Positions 7,131-14,822 of a stretch of DNA of 64,000 bases are shown in pieces; the first letter of the stretch is position 1; each line of letters begins with the position of its first letter. Made by a program: the position numbers and the translations under genes. A model generated the notes under the pieces. That model was not told the DNA's origin. It searched no databases and saw only the letters and a program-made list of their open reading frames with translations. Source of the stretch: Pseudoalteromonas sp. T1lg75 (lineage in GTDB: Bacteria; Pseudomonadota; Gammaproteobacteria; Enterobacterales; Alteromonadaceae); the NCBI RefSeq assembly GCF_002964705.1, contig NZ_PQCD01000033.1:429757-493756 (forward strand), in the 5' to 3' direction.

Positions 7131-9383
7131 ATGGTGCCCATGCCCGAGCGTTTTTTCACCCAGACTAGCCAGGATCTCGTTTATCTCGATGCCAATGCGA
7201 CGACTCCCGTGTTGCCGCGCATTGCCGATGTCGTTTCTCACACCATGCAGGTGTGTTTTGGTAATCCTTCTAGCTCGCATATTACCGGGGTACAGGCCAA
7301 GTATCTGCTGGAGCAAACGCGCGCCAAGGCGCGCAAGGTTATAGGTGCCGAGCAGGGCGACATTCTCTTTACCTCGGGAGCCACCGAGGGCATTCAAACC
7401 GCCGTGGTCTCTACGCTTTTAGCCAACCGTCACAAGGCCACCGAGCACAGCGTGTTATTGTACGGAGCCACCGAGCACAAGGCGGTGCCTAATACCCTTA
7501 AACACTGGAACGAAGTGTTGGGCCTGGGAGCCAAGGTCTTAGCTATTCCCGTTGATGAAGCCGGTTTGCTTGATCTCGACTTTATCGCCCAGCACGTGGG
7601 CAAGGCGCTGATGATCTGCACCATGGCGGTTAACAATGAAACCGGCGTGTATCAGGACTTGGCCAAACTGGAGCAAGTGATCCGCGCCAATAACGACCAT
7701 GTTAGTTGGATGGTGGACTGTGTGCAGGCCTTAGGTAAACAGGACCTGGCACTGAGCGACACCAGCATCGACTATGCGCCGTTTTCCGGTCATAAACTTT
7801 ATGCACCCAAGGGTATCGGCTTCCTATACATTCGCGAGAATAGCCCCTATACCCCCTTTATCGCCGGTGGCGGTCAGGAAAGCGGCATGCGCTCGGGCAC
7901 GGAAAACCTGCCCGGTATCGCTGGCCTGTATGAGTTGTTCGATTTGTTGCTCGATAAGTCGCAAGAGGTGTTTAAGCCGGTTGCCACCTTGCACTTGTAT
8001 CGTCAACAACTGATCCATGCTTTAGAGCAAACGTTCGGCGATATCAGTTTTAATGCGCCCCTTGAAGGCACGGTTCCGACAACCTTGAACTTCTGCGTTA
8101 ATAGCCTGACGTCCAAGGAAGTGATGGACCTATTTGATGCCGCTGGGATTCGTGTCAGTGGCGGTTCGGCCTGTAGTTCCGGGGCCTCGCGCAGTTTCGT
8201 CTTAGATGCCATGAAGGCCAGCGACTGGCAGAGCGAAAATGCCATCCGTATGTCTTTTGGTCCCGCCGCCACAGAGCAGGAAATTGCCCTGGCGTGTGAG
8301 CGTATTTGCGCCCTTAAGCCGGTGCTTGCGAATAACTGTTTAATCGTTTCCGATGCCGCCCAGCCCGAACATGAAGTCTGCGCCTTGGGCCTGACGCAAC
8401 TGCGTCACCAAGGCAGTTGTTGTTGGCTGTATGTGGGCATCAATAACGAGGCGGTGGTTATCGACCCTGTTGTGGAACTAGTGCCGCGCATTGCCCGTTT
8501 GGTTGCCCAGCAACAGCTACACGTGAGGGCCGTGCTGGAAACCCATAAACATCAGGATAAAGATTCGGCCCGCACCCTGTTGTCAGAGCGTCTTGGCCTG
8601 GCTCAGGTGCAAGATCCACTGGGTTGGCCACAAGGTGATGTTATCACTCTCGGCGAGCAACGTCTGACGCGTGTGGCTACCCCGGGCCACAGTGCCGACA
8701 GCCACAGCTACTTGTTGTATCAAGGAGATAAGGTCAGCGCCTGTTTCTGCGGTGACCTCTTTATCTTTAGTGGATTGGGCAGCACTCAGTTTGCCGATGC
8801 CGACTCAGAGCAGATGGTCGACTCAATTCACGCGCTGGCGACCAAATTGAATGCGGATACCGTGCTCTGTCCGGCCCACGATTATGAGCAATGTTTTGCC
8901 CTGAGCTGGCAGGCCCAGGTCCAGGCAACGCCCTTGCTGCAGCAGTTATTGCAAGAGCAGATCAGCAAAGAGCAGTTTGCCGAGCAAAAACGTGCTTTGG
9001 ATCACGAGCTGAGCAATGAAAGCGGTGCCCTGTGTGGTTTTAGTCACCAGCCTAAACACGCCAGCCCCCAGCAACTCAATAGCGCCGAGGTACAGCAGAT
9101 GCTTGCCAAGGAGGAGCTTGAAACTGTGCTGCTGGATGTCCGCGAACCCTATGAGCACAGTGCCAAGGATATCCGTTCGTTATTCAGTGTGCATGACGAT
9201 CAATTGTTGAACGTGCCCCTGAGTCGTATGGCCAATGCCTTGTTTGCCCATCAGTTGGACCCGGATACCCGTTATATTCTCGTTTGTCGTACCGGCAATC
9301 GCTCGGCACAGGCGATTAAGAACTTGCAATCCTTGGGTTACAATCATGTCTACAACTTGCAAGGTGGTTTAGCGCTAGTATGA
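7131..9383 (+). CDS. fusion: cysteine desulfurase + persulfide dioxygenase-like metallo-beta-lactamase + rhodanese
   Basis: This 750-residue protein has three domains. Residues about 15-385 form a fold-type I cysteine desulfurase (NifS/IscS class), with the PLP lysine K222 in SGHKLYAPKG and the persulfide cysteine C348 in GGSACSSG. Residues about 395-640 form a metallo-beta-lactamase domain of ETHE1/persulfide-dioxygenase type: H472 in THKHQDK, H520 in TPGHS and D542 in GDLFIF match the three iron ligands known for that family, and PAHDYE follows at 581-586. Residues about 660-750 form a rhodanese, with DVREPYEHS and catalytic C719 in VCRTGNRS. Known two-domain fusions join dioxygenase and rhodanese; adding a desulfurase suggests sulfur is taken from cysteine and oxidised or transferred within one chain. 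The inferred substrates are cysteine and a thiol persulfide. An alternative ATG at 7140 would remove three residues. Confidence 0.85.
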   Translation: MVPMPERFFTQTSQDLVYLDANATTPVLPRIADVVSHTMQVCFGNPSSSHITGVQAKYLLEQTRAKARKVIGAEQGDILFTSGATEGIQTAVVSTLLANRHKATEHSVLLYGATEHKAVPNTLKHWNEVLGLGAKVLAIPVDEAGLLDLDFIAQHVGKALMICTMAVNNETGVYQDLAKLEQVIRANNDHVSWMVDCVQALGKQDLALSDTSIDYAPFSGHKLYAPKGIGFLYIRENSPYTPFIAGGGQESGMRSGTENLPGIAGLYELFDLLLDKSQEVFKPVATLHLYRQQLIHALEQTFGDISFNAPLEGTVPTTLNFCVNSLTSKEVMDLFDAAGIRVSGGSACSSGASRSFVLDAMKASDWQSENAIRMSFGPAATEQEIALACERICALKPVLANNCLIVSDAAQPEHEVCALGLTQLRHQGSCCWLYVGINNEAVVIDPVVELVPRIARLVAQQQLHVRAVLETHKHQDKDSARTLLSERLGLAQVQDPLGWPQGDVITLGEQRLTRVATPGHSADSHSYLLYQGDKVSACFCGDLFIFSGLGSTQFADADSEQMVDSIHALATKLNADTVLCPAHDYEQCFALSWQAQVQATPLLQQLLQEQISKEQFAEQKRALDHELSNESGALCGFSHQPKHASPQQLNSAEVQQMLAKEELETVLLDVREPYEHSAKDIRSLFSVHDDQLLNVPLSRMANALFAHQLDPDTRYILVCRTGNRSAQAIKNLQSLGYNHVYNLQGGLALV

Positions 9384-9414
9384 TGGTGGCTTAGTTAACA
9401 GCCTAGGAACCACC

Positions 9415-9909
9415 ATGAGCCAAGTTTATATCCGCGATGCGGTGATCAATGATGTGCCCTTAATCTATCAGTTTATCAAGGCGCTAGCGGTGTACGAGCG
9501 AGAGCCCGATGCCGTTGCCGCCACCGAGCACGATATCGAGCGCACCCTGTTTGATGAGGGGGCGACCGCCCACAGCATTATTTGCTTTGAAAGCGATGCC
9601 CCCGATGCCGAAGCCATTGGTTTTGCGGTGTATTTTTATAATTATTCCACCTGGCTTGGCCGCAATGGACTATATCTTGAAGACTTATTTGTCAGTGAAG
9701 ACAAGCGTGGTCGCGGTGCCGGTAAGGCGTTGATGAAATATCTGGCGCAGCGTGCCATCAGTAAAAACTGTGGTCGTTTTGAATGGGTGGTATTGGATTG
9801 GAACAAGCCCGCCATCGATTTCTATCACAGCATAGGTGCCGAGGCCCAGGCGCAGTGGCAGATCTATCGTCTCAGCGGTGATAAGTTACTGCAATTTGCC
9901 GAGCAATAA
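9415..9909 (+). CDS. GNAT family N-acetyltransferase
   Basis: This 164-residue GNAT protein has the acetyl-CoA binding segment LEDLFVSEDKRGRGAGKALM (motif A, with R/Q-x-x-G-x-G/A as RGRGAG) and the following WVVLDWNKPAIDFYHSIGA (motif B). The overall pattern is close to the spermidine/diamine acetyltransferase-like branch (IRDAVINDVPLIYQFI at the start). The real substrate cannot be told from sequence. An AGGA element lies six bases upstream of the ATG. It is 31 bp downstream of the sulfur fusion gene and may share its transcript. Confidence 0.85.
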   Translation: MSQVYIRDAVINDVPLIYQFIKALAVYEREPDAVAATEHDIERTLFDEGATAHSIICFESDAPDAEAIGFAVYFYNYSTWLGRNGLYLEDLFVSEDKRGRGAGKALMKYLAQRAISKNCGRFEWVVLDWNKPAIDFYHSIGAEAQAQWQIYRLSGDKLLQFAEQ

Positions 9910-9931
9910 TCTGCCCTTTTATGAGCGCGCT

Positions 9932-10093
9932 ATACCAATTCTGTTAAGTGTGTGATCAGATATAGCGCTGGATAAATGATGTGATGGCAAGGCGGAATTT
10001 TTATTATGTAGTTATTCTACATAGAAAAGTTCCAACGCAGTTAGCATGAAATATAGCCCGCTAGAATGATTAGCTATTTAAGTGAATTGGTAT
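9932..10093. repeat. 162-bp MITE-like intergenic repeat (family A)
   Basis: The element is bounded by ATACCAATT (9932) and its inverse AATTGGTAT (ending at 10093). An internally deleted 48-bp copy lies at 22522-22569. Inside it is a conserved core: CAAGGCGG (9988-9995), an 11-nt arm, TGTAGTTATTCTACA (10007-10021), an 11-nt arm, then CAACGCAG (10033-10040). The same core with different arms occurs in the element at 26867-27135. It has no coding capacity. Confidence 0.75.
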
Positions 10094-10094
10094 C

Positions 10095-10102
10095 AAAGCG
10101 CG
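10095..10102 (+). promoter_or_regulatory. possible Ada box upstream of the Ada-AlkA gene
   Basis: The sequence AAAGCGCG, just outside the family-A repeat, differs by one base from the AAAGCGCA core of the E. coli Ada operator. It lies about 100 bp before the start of a gene that itself carries an Ada domain. This is an inference from a short match only. Confidence 0.3.
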
Positions 10103-10132
10103 CTTGTTACCTTTTTACTATTGAGTGCAAAA

Positions 10133-10191
10133 TCCGGCTAGTGCCGAGCCGCCAATAGGGTAAGCTAAGCATATTAATCACCCTAGCCGGA
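10133..10191. promoter_or_regulatory. 9-bp inverted repeat flanking the ada-alkA promoter region
   Basis: TCCGGCTAG (10133-10141) and its exact inverse CTAGCCGGA (10183-10191) are separated by 41 bp, and the right arm ends ten bases before the ATG at 10202. It could be an operator pair or an mRNA leader hairpin that hides the start region. No good Shine-Dalgarno is visible apart from the CCGGAA within the right arm. Confidence 0.4.
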
Positions 10192-10201
10192 ATCTTTGTT
10201 T

Positions 10202-11551
10202 ATGTTCACCGCCGATATCTGTCAAAAAGCCCGTTTAAGCCGTGATAAGCGCTTCGACGGCTTGTTTTATGTGGCGGTGCGCAGTACGGGGATTTATTGT
10301 CGGCCTATCTGTCCGGCCCCAGCCGCCAAAGAACACAATGTCGAGTATTTCGAGCATGCCCACTTAGCGGCGCAGGCGGGCTTTCGCCCCTGTTTACGTT
10401 GCCGCCCAGATGCCAGCCCTGGCAGCTATCCCTGGCTTGGGGCGCAAACCACGGCGCTCAGAGCAAAACGCTTAATCGATCAGGGCCATTGGTCCAAGGG
10501 CGGCGCCGAGGCGATAAGCACTCGTCTTGGGGTGTCATCTAGCTACCTTAATCAGTTGTTTAAAAGGCACTATGGCATTGCGCCAGGACAATACGCCTTG
10601 TTTAGCCAATGCCAATTTGCGAAACAGTTGTTGCAGCAAACTCAATTGACAGTCACCGAGATAGCATTTGCCGCCGGCTTTAATAGCGTGCGCCGCTTTA
10701 ACGATGCCTTTAAGAAGCTGACGCAATTAACGCCCAGTGCCATTCGCAACAAAGCGCAATTGGACGCCAGTCACATCAGCTTGTTTTTAAGTTTTCGTCC
10801 ACCTTATGACTGGCAGGCCATGCAGGCATTTTTACACAAGCGTTTGGTGTCCCCCATGGAGTGGATAACTGCCACCAGTTATGGTCGCACCTTCACTTAT
10901 CAGGGATCGAAGGGCGAGTTTACAGCCCATTACCAGGAGCAAAAGCAGGGTTTTAGGGTGGAGATCAGCCTGGATAACTGGCACTGCCTGCAAGGAGTGG
11001 TTGCCAATATCCGCCGGGTGTTGGACCTGGATGCCGATACCCAGGTGATCAACCATCAGTTAGCAGCTGCGGTGGGCGAGCAGTTTGAGCTTACGTCGGG
11101 GCTGCGCCTGCCGGGTATCTGGGATCCGTTCGAGGCCGGGATCCGTGCGGTGCTCGGTCAGCAGGTGAGTGTCACGGCGGCGCGCACGCTCACTACCACC
11201 TTGGTGACTGAGTTGGGCGAGCAGGGGCGTTACTTCCCCACCGCCGCGCACATGGCCGCAGACGAATTGGCATTCTTTAATATGCCCGGGCGACGTAAGC
11301 AGGCGCTGCGGGATTTAAGCTCGTATATTGCTGAGCACGGCAGTGATGATCTGGATGCCTGGCAGGCGATTAAGGGCATAGGCCCCTGGACGGTCAATTA
11401 TGCGAAAATGCGTGGCTGCAGCGATCCGGATATTTATCTCTGTGGCGATCTTGGCGTGCAAAAAGCGCTGGCGGGGCTCGCCGGCATAGAGATCGAACGT
11501 GCTGCGCCGTTTCGCTCATACCTTACCTTTCAACTATGGCAACAATTATGA
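10202..11551 (+). CDS. alkA: Ada-type zinc/AraC domain fused to DNA-3-methyladenine glycosylase II (AlkA)
   Basis: This 449-residue protein joins three parts. The N-terminal Ada metal-binding domain has four cysteines in GIYCRPICP and PCLRCRPD. Residues about 85-190 form an AraC-type helix-turn-helix (VTEIAFAAGFNSVRRFNDAF). The C-terminal part is an AlkA glycosylase with the HhH-GPD element KGIGPWTVNY and catalytic Asp at about residue 416 (CGDLGVQKA). It removes alkylated bases and probably regulates its own operon after methyl-phosphotriester repair at the Ada cysteine. ATG at 10202 gives the usual family N-terminus (ICQKARLSRDKRFDG); a TTG six bases upstream is also possible. It is coupled to ogt by an ATGA overlap. 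Confidence 0.9.
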   Translation: MFTADICQKARLSRDKRFDGLFYVAVRSTGIYCRPICPAPAAKEHNVEYFEHAHLAAQAGFRPCLRCRPDASPGSYPWLGAQTTALRAKRLIDQGHWSKGGAEAISTRLGVSSSYLNQLFKRHYGIAPGQYALFSQCQFAKQLLQQTQLTVTEIAFAAGFNSVRRFNDAFKKLTQLTPSAIRNKAQLDASHISLFLSFRPPYDWQAMQAFLHKRLVSPMEWITATSYGRTFTYQGSKGEFTAHYQEQKQGFRVEISLDNWHCLQGVVANIRRVLDLDADTQVINHQLAAAVGEQFELTSGLRLPGIWDPFEAGIRAVLGQQVSVTAARTLTTTLVTELGEQGRYFPTAAHMAADELAFFNMPGRRKQALRDLSSYIAEHGSDDLDAWQAIKGIGPWTVNYAKMRGCSDPDIYLCGDLGVQKALAGLAGIEIERAAPFRSYLTFQLWQQL

Positions 11552-12030
11552 CCTTATTTCAAGAGTGTATCGACACGCCTCTGGGCGAGTTGGTGATCCA
11601 GGCGACCGACAGGGGCCTGTGTTATGTGGGTTTTGACCTTGGACGTAAGGCAGAAGCCAGTGCGGCTGCAAGTGCCAATGCCATCACCTCCCTCGCCAAA
11701 ACCCAGTTAAAGGAATATTTTCAAGGCGCGCGGCAAGAATTTGAGCTGCCTTTAGATACCCAGGGTACCGAGTTTCAGCGTCAAATCTGGCAAGCCCTAG
11801 GTGGGATTGCCTATGGTAAAACAGGCAGTTATGGTGATATCGCACGCCAGGTGGGCAATCCCAAGGCGGTGCGCGCAGTGGGTGCGGCCAATGGTCGTAA
11901 TCCCATCAGCATCATTATGCCTTGTCATCGGGTAATAGGCGCCAATGGCACCTTGACCGGGTATGCCGGTGGACTGGAGCGTAAGCGCTGGCTGCTGGCC
12001 TTAGAGCAAGCTCACTGTAGCAAGGAATAA
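11548..12030 (+). CDS. ogt: methylated-DNA--[protein]-cysteine S-methyltransferase
   Basis: This protein of about 160 residues removes O6-alkyl groups from guanine by suicide transfer to its own cysteine (C126 in the family motif PCHRV). FQRQIWQALGGIAYGKTGSYGDIA and the following helix form the DNA-binding region. The ATG at 11548 overlaps the TGA of the ada-alkA gene as ATGA, a typical coupled start; an in-frame ATG at 11536 would add four residues. Together the two genes form an adaptive-response-style alkylation repair operon. Confidence 0.9.
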   Translation: MTLFQECIDTPLGELVIQATDRGLCYVGFDLGRKAEASAAASANAITSLAKTQLKEYFQGARQEFELPLDTQGTEFQRQIWQALGGIAYGKTGSYGDIARQVGNPKAVRAVGAANGRNPISIIMPCHRVIGANGTLTGYAGGLERKRWLLALEQAHCSKE

Positions 12031-12106
12031 CCCCTAAAGAGTTTGCCTTGGCCTTGAGCCGGGGCTTAGTGTAAGCTTGGCGCGCGAAATTTTGAGAAGA
12101 ATAACC

Positions 12107-12694
12107 ATGGCTCAACTGTATTTTTACTATTCGGCAATGAATGCCGGTAAGTCCACCACCTTATTGCAATCGGCGTTTAACTATCGCGAGCGCGGCATGC
12201 GCCCCATGATCATGACCGCCGCCATCGACGATCGCGCCGGGGTCGGTAAGGTGGCCTCCCGTATCGGCTTGCAGGCCGATGCCTTTGTTTTCGATGGCAC
12301 CAGCAATGTCTTCGATTTGATTGCCTCGCAACACCAGGAAGAGCCCTTGCATTGCGTGCTGGTGGATGAGAGTCAGTTTTTATCCAAGGAGCAGGTATGG
12401 CAGCTGACCGAGGTGGTCGATCAGCTAAAAATTCCGGTGCTGTGTTATGGTTTGCGTAGTGACTTTTTGGGGGAGTTGTTTGTCGGCTCCCAGTATTTAC
12501 TGGCCTGGGCCGATAAGCTGGTGGAGCTAAAAACCGTGTGCCATTGCGGCCGCAAGGCTAATCATGTACTGCGTTATGGCCACAATGGTGATGTCGTGGC
12601 CAGTGGCGATCAGGTACAGATAGGCGGTAATGAGCGCTATGTATCCGTGTGCCGTAAACACTATAAAGAAGCGCTTAATCAAGATTCAGTCTAA
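12107..12694 (+). CDS. tdk: thymidine kinase
   Basis: This 195-residue type II thymidine kinase phosphorylates thymidine to dTMP with ATP in pyrimidine salvage. The N-terminus [17 protein letters not shown] contains the P-loop (NAGKST) and matches E. coli Tdk almost exactly, which fixes the start at 12107 behind an AGAAGAAT ribosome site. DESQFL is the Walker B-like segment. The C-terminal zinc site is CHCGRKA plus CRKHY. The frame is open 30 bp further upstream but that part is not conserved. Confidence 0.95.
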   Translation: MAQLYFYYSAMNAGKSTTLLQSAFNYRERGMRPMIMTAAIDDRAGVGKVASRIGLQADAFVFDGTSNVFDLIASQHQEEPLHCVLVDESQFLSKEQVWQLTEVVDQLKIPVLCYGLRSDFLGELFVGSQYLLAWADKLVELKTVCHCGRKANHVLRYGHNGDVVASGDQVQIGGNERYVSVCRKHYKEALNQDSV

Positions 12695-12727
12695 GGCTTA
12701 GCCAAGGCATAGCCTAAGGCATAGCCC
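12692..12727. repeat. 12-nt imperfect tandem repeat over the tdk stop
   Basis: There are three imperfect 12-nt units: TAAGGCTTAGCC (12692), AAGGCATAGCCT (12704) and AAGGCATAGCCC (12716). The first overlaps the tdk stop codon. Its period and position resemble the array at 585-615. Confidence 0.65.
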
Positions 12728-12731
12728 GGGT

Positions 12732-13706
12732 TTAGCCCAACAGTCTTTCCAGCTGCGCCCGGCGCTCGGGCGCATCCATAAAGGTCCAGGCAATAAAGCG
12801 GCTGCTTTTTTGCCCCTGGGCCATGGCCACCACCTCAATTTGCTCGGCCCCCAGTTTCCGTAATGTGCTCTTCAATGGGCGCTCATTTTCCTTTTTCGAT
12901 ACCAGGCTGGTAAACCAGATTACCTGCTCGGCAAAGTGTTGGCTCTCCAAGGCCATATTGCGGATAAAGGCCAACTCACCGCCTTGGCACCATAACTCAT
13001 TGGCGCGGCCACCAAAGTTCAGGGCATCGCTCTGCTGCCCCTTTAAGTTACGCCATTTGCGTTGCGATCCGGCCTGGGCACTCTGTTCACTGTCATGAAA
13101 AGGCGGGTTGCACAGAGTGGCGACTAAGGTGTCCTGCGCCTTGATAATGCCGGCGAAGTACTGAGTCGGCTGCTTTTGCTGTATCACCTTGATTGGCAAG
13201 GCATTGAGCTGAGCCAGCTGTTTTGCCAACTTAACCGACTGCACATCTATATCGCTGGCTAAAAACTGCCAATTAAACAGCTTGTTACCTAGGATGGGGT
13301 AGATCAGTGAGGCTCCCGTGCCGACATCCATCACCCGCACCTTTGGCTGCTTTAGGCTGTGCTCAGTATCCTGGCTTATCAAATCATAAAGATGGTGCAA
13401 ATAGTCGGCGCGCCCGGGCACAGGCGGGCACAAAAAGCCCTCGGGCAAATCCCAAATGGCTACATCGTAATGATGTTTAAGCAAGGCCTGGTTTAAGGTT
13501 TTCAGTGCCTTGGCATCGCTAAAGTCGATACTGGCTTGCCCATCCGGGCGCTTAACTACATAGGCTTGTAGATTTGGCAAGCTGCTGCACAGGGCGTCGA
13601 AGTCGTAGCCGTTACGGTGGCGGTTTTGTGGATGCAAGGGCGGGATCTCTATCACGTGAATATGGGCATAGTATAAGGGATCGGCCCGCCGGAATGTAGC
13701 GCCCAA
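12732..13706 (-). CDS. rlmF: 23S rRNA (adenine(1618)-N(6))-methyltransferase
   Basis: This 324-residue SAM-dependent methyltransferase modifies A1618 of 23S rRNA. The N-terminal signature LHPQNRHRNGYDFDAL and the SAM-binding segment VMDVGTGASLIYPILG match RlmF. The N6-adenine methyltransferase motif NPPF appears in LCNPPFHDSE. The length is close to the E. coli enzyme. It is convergent with tdk, 37 bp away. Confidence 0.92.
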   Translation of the reverse strand: MGATFRRADPLYYAHIHVIEIPPLHPQNRHRNGYDFDALCSSLPNLQAYVVKRPDGQASIDFSDAKALKTLNQALLKHHYDVAIWDLPEGFLCPPVPGRADYLHHLYDLISQDTEHSLKQPKVRVMDVGTGASLIYPILGNKLFNWQFLASDIDVQSVKLAKQLAQLNALPIKVIQQKQPTQYFAGIIKAQDTLVATLCNPPFHDSEQSAQAGSQRKWRNLKGQQSDALNFGGRANELWCQGGELAFIRNMALESQHFAEQVIWFTSLVSKKENERPLKSTLRKLGAEQIEVVAMAQGQKSSRFIAWTFMDAPERRAQLERLLG

Positions 13707-13904
13707 TTAAGCTGGCGCATGGACAAGCCATATAGGCCGTGTGCCGACCTTATTTACAGCTTAGAGAATACATGTAAATATGTTGGTTATTAATTAGTTA
13801 ACTTACCATTGTCGTGGCGGCTAAATATTTTTAAGTAGCATAAAGCCGTTAGCTATCGGGTTAAATGTTTTCAACCAGAAACAACATCAATACTAGGGAA
13901 AATT

Positions 13905-14168
13905 ATGACTGATAATAGGGAAGCACAACGCAGTGAAATCAATAAGAAAATGCTTCAGGCCCAGCTAATAGGCGCGCCGGGATCGATTTTATTCGGTTTG
14001 GGTTTGTATGGCGTTTTTGCCGTCAATGGCGATGCGTTTATCTCGTTTTTAAACGAAATAGAAAACAGCTATGCCTTACTCGGCATCGGTGGTGCGCTAA
14101 TGGTGTGGCAGTTTGTTACCGTGATCAAGTTGTCGATAAAGCGCGCAAAATTAGGGTTACAGGATTAA
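13905..14168 (+). CDS. small hypothetical membrane protein
   Basis: This 87-residue protein has two hydrophobic helices (around residues 21-41, IGAPGSILFGLGLYGVF, and 56-78, YALLGIGGALMVWQFVTVI) and charged ends. An AGGGA sits seven bases before the ATG. I do not recognise the family. The gene stands alone; a 12-bp perfect hairpin lies 77 bp downstream. Confidence 0.6.
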   Translation: MTDNREAQRSEINKKMLQAQLIGAPGSILFGLGLYGVFAVNGDAFISFLNEIENSYALLGIGGALMVWQFVTVIKLSIKRAKLGLQD

Positions 14169-14245
14169 TTGAGCTGGTTTGACATTAATGGCTGCTTGTT
14201 TTTGAACTTGGGCCATTATGCCAACGCAGTCATCTTGACATAAGC

Positions 14246-14280
14246 TAGCCTTCAGTACCGTGTGCAAATACTGAAGGCTA
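14246..14280. other. perfect 12-bp hairpin without U-tract
   Basis: TAGCCTTCAGTA (14246-14257) and its exact inverse TACTGAAGGCTA (14269-14280) flank an 11-nt loop. It lies between two convergent genes but no T-run follows on either strand, so it is not a standard intrinsic terminator. It may still end transcription or protect 3' ends. Confidence 0.6.
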
Positions 14281-14342
14281 AAAGGGAGATTAGTTATACT
14301 CGCCTTTGCGACAATCATCTCGTCGCACTATTTAAGTCTTTC

Positions 14343-14684
14343 TTAGTTGTTCTCTTTAGCCTTTTCTTTGGCTTTCTTTTCCTTGTCTTTCATTTTGTGC
14401 TTTGCATCTTTTTTGTGCTCGTGGACTTTTTCCTCAGCCGCTTCGTGCTTTTCTTCAGCTACTTCTTTTTTGGCTTCGGTTTTTTCTTTAGCCATTTCAC
14501 GCTTCTCTTGGGCGTGCTCTTGAGCGTTTTTGTGCTTAAGTTCAGCGTGCTCATTGATTTCTTTAACTTGTGCTTTTTGCTCTTTTACTTCTTTTTCTTT
14601 TTTGTCTTGAGCACTGGCTTCAACACTTACACCTAGAGAAACGGCTAGCATTAATGCAACACTTAGTGGACGTAATGAGTTCAT
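14343..14684 (-). CDS. secreted Lys/Glu-rich low-complexity protein
   Basis: This 113-residue protein has a signal peptide (cleavage likely after ASA, about residue 25). The mature part consists almost entirely of Lys, Glu, Ala, His and Gln, with Lys plus Glu making up about half. It contains no cysteine, proline or glycine, and few hydrophobics. That composition predicts one long charged helix, possibly a single-alpha-helix rod. I recognise no family. The complementary strand carries a Phe-rich open frame that is only the shadow of this composition. Confidence 0.65.
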   Translation of the reverse strand: MNSLRPLSVALMLAVSLGVSVEASAQDKKEKEVKEQKAQVKEINEHAELKHKNAQEHAQEKREMAKEKTEAKKEVAEEKHEAAEEKVHEHKKDAKHKMKDKEKKAKEKAKENN

Positions 14685-14822
14685 AATTTTTACTCTTGAG
14701 TTGTTAATTTCGTGTAAATCATACCACAGTAGCCTAAACCGAAACTGAACGAAAAATTAGGAGTGATTTTAATAACTTGTTGCCGATTATCAACACTGGT
14801 ACGATGAGATAAAAATAACAAA

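Noticed and set aside
8541-8561. Inactive metallo-beta-lactamase domain because HxHxDH is degenerate
   Set aside because: In persulfide dioxygenases only the first His of that motif binds iron, and it is present together with H520 and D542.
9932-10093. Riboswitch or small RNA gene
   Set aside because: The sequence recurs with inverted ends at 22522-22569 and shares only a hairpin core with 26867-27135, which fits a dispersed repeat better than a single regulatory RNA.
14262-14636. Phe-rich 124-codon plus-strand frame
   Set aside because: It is the complement of the Lys/Glu-rich secreted protein, whose AAG/GAA codons read as CTT/TTC; it has no signal or ribosome site of its own.
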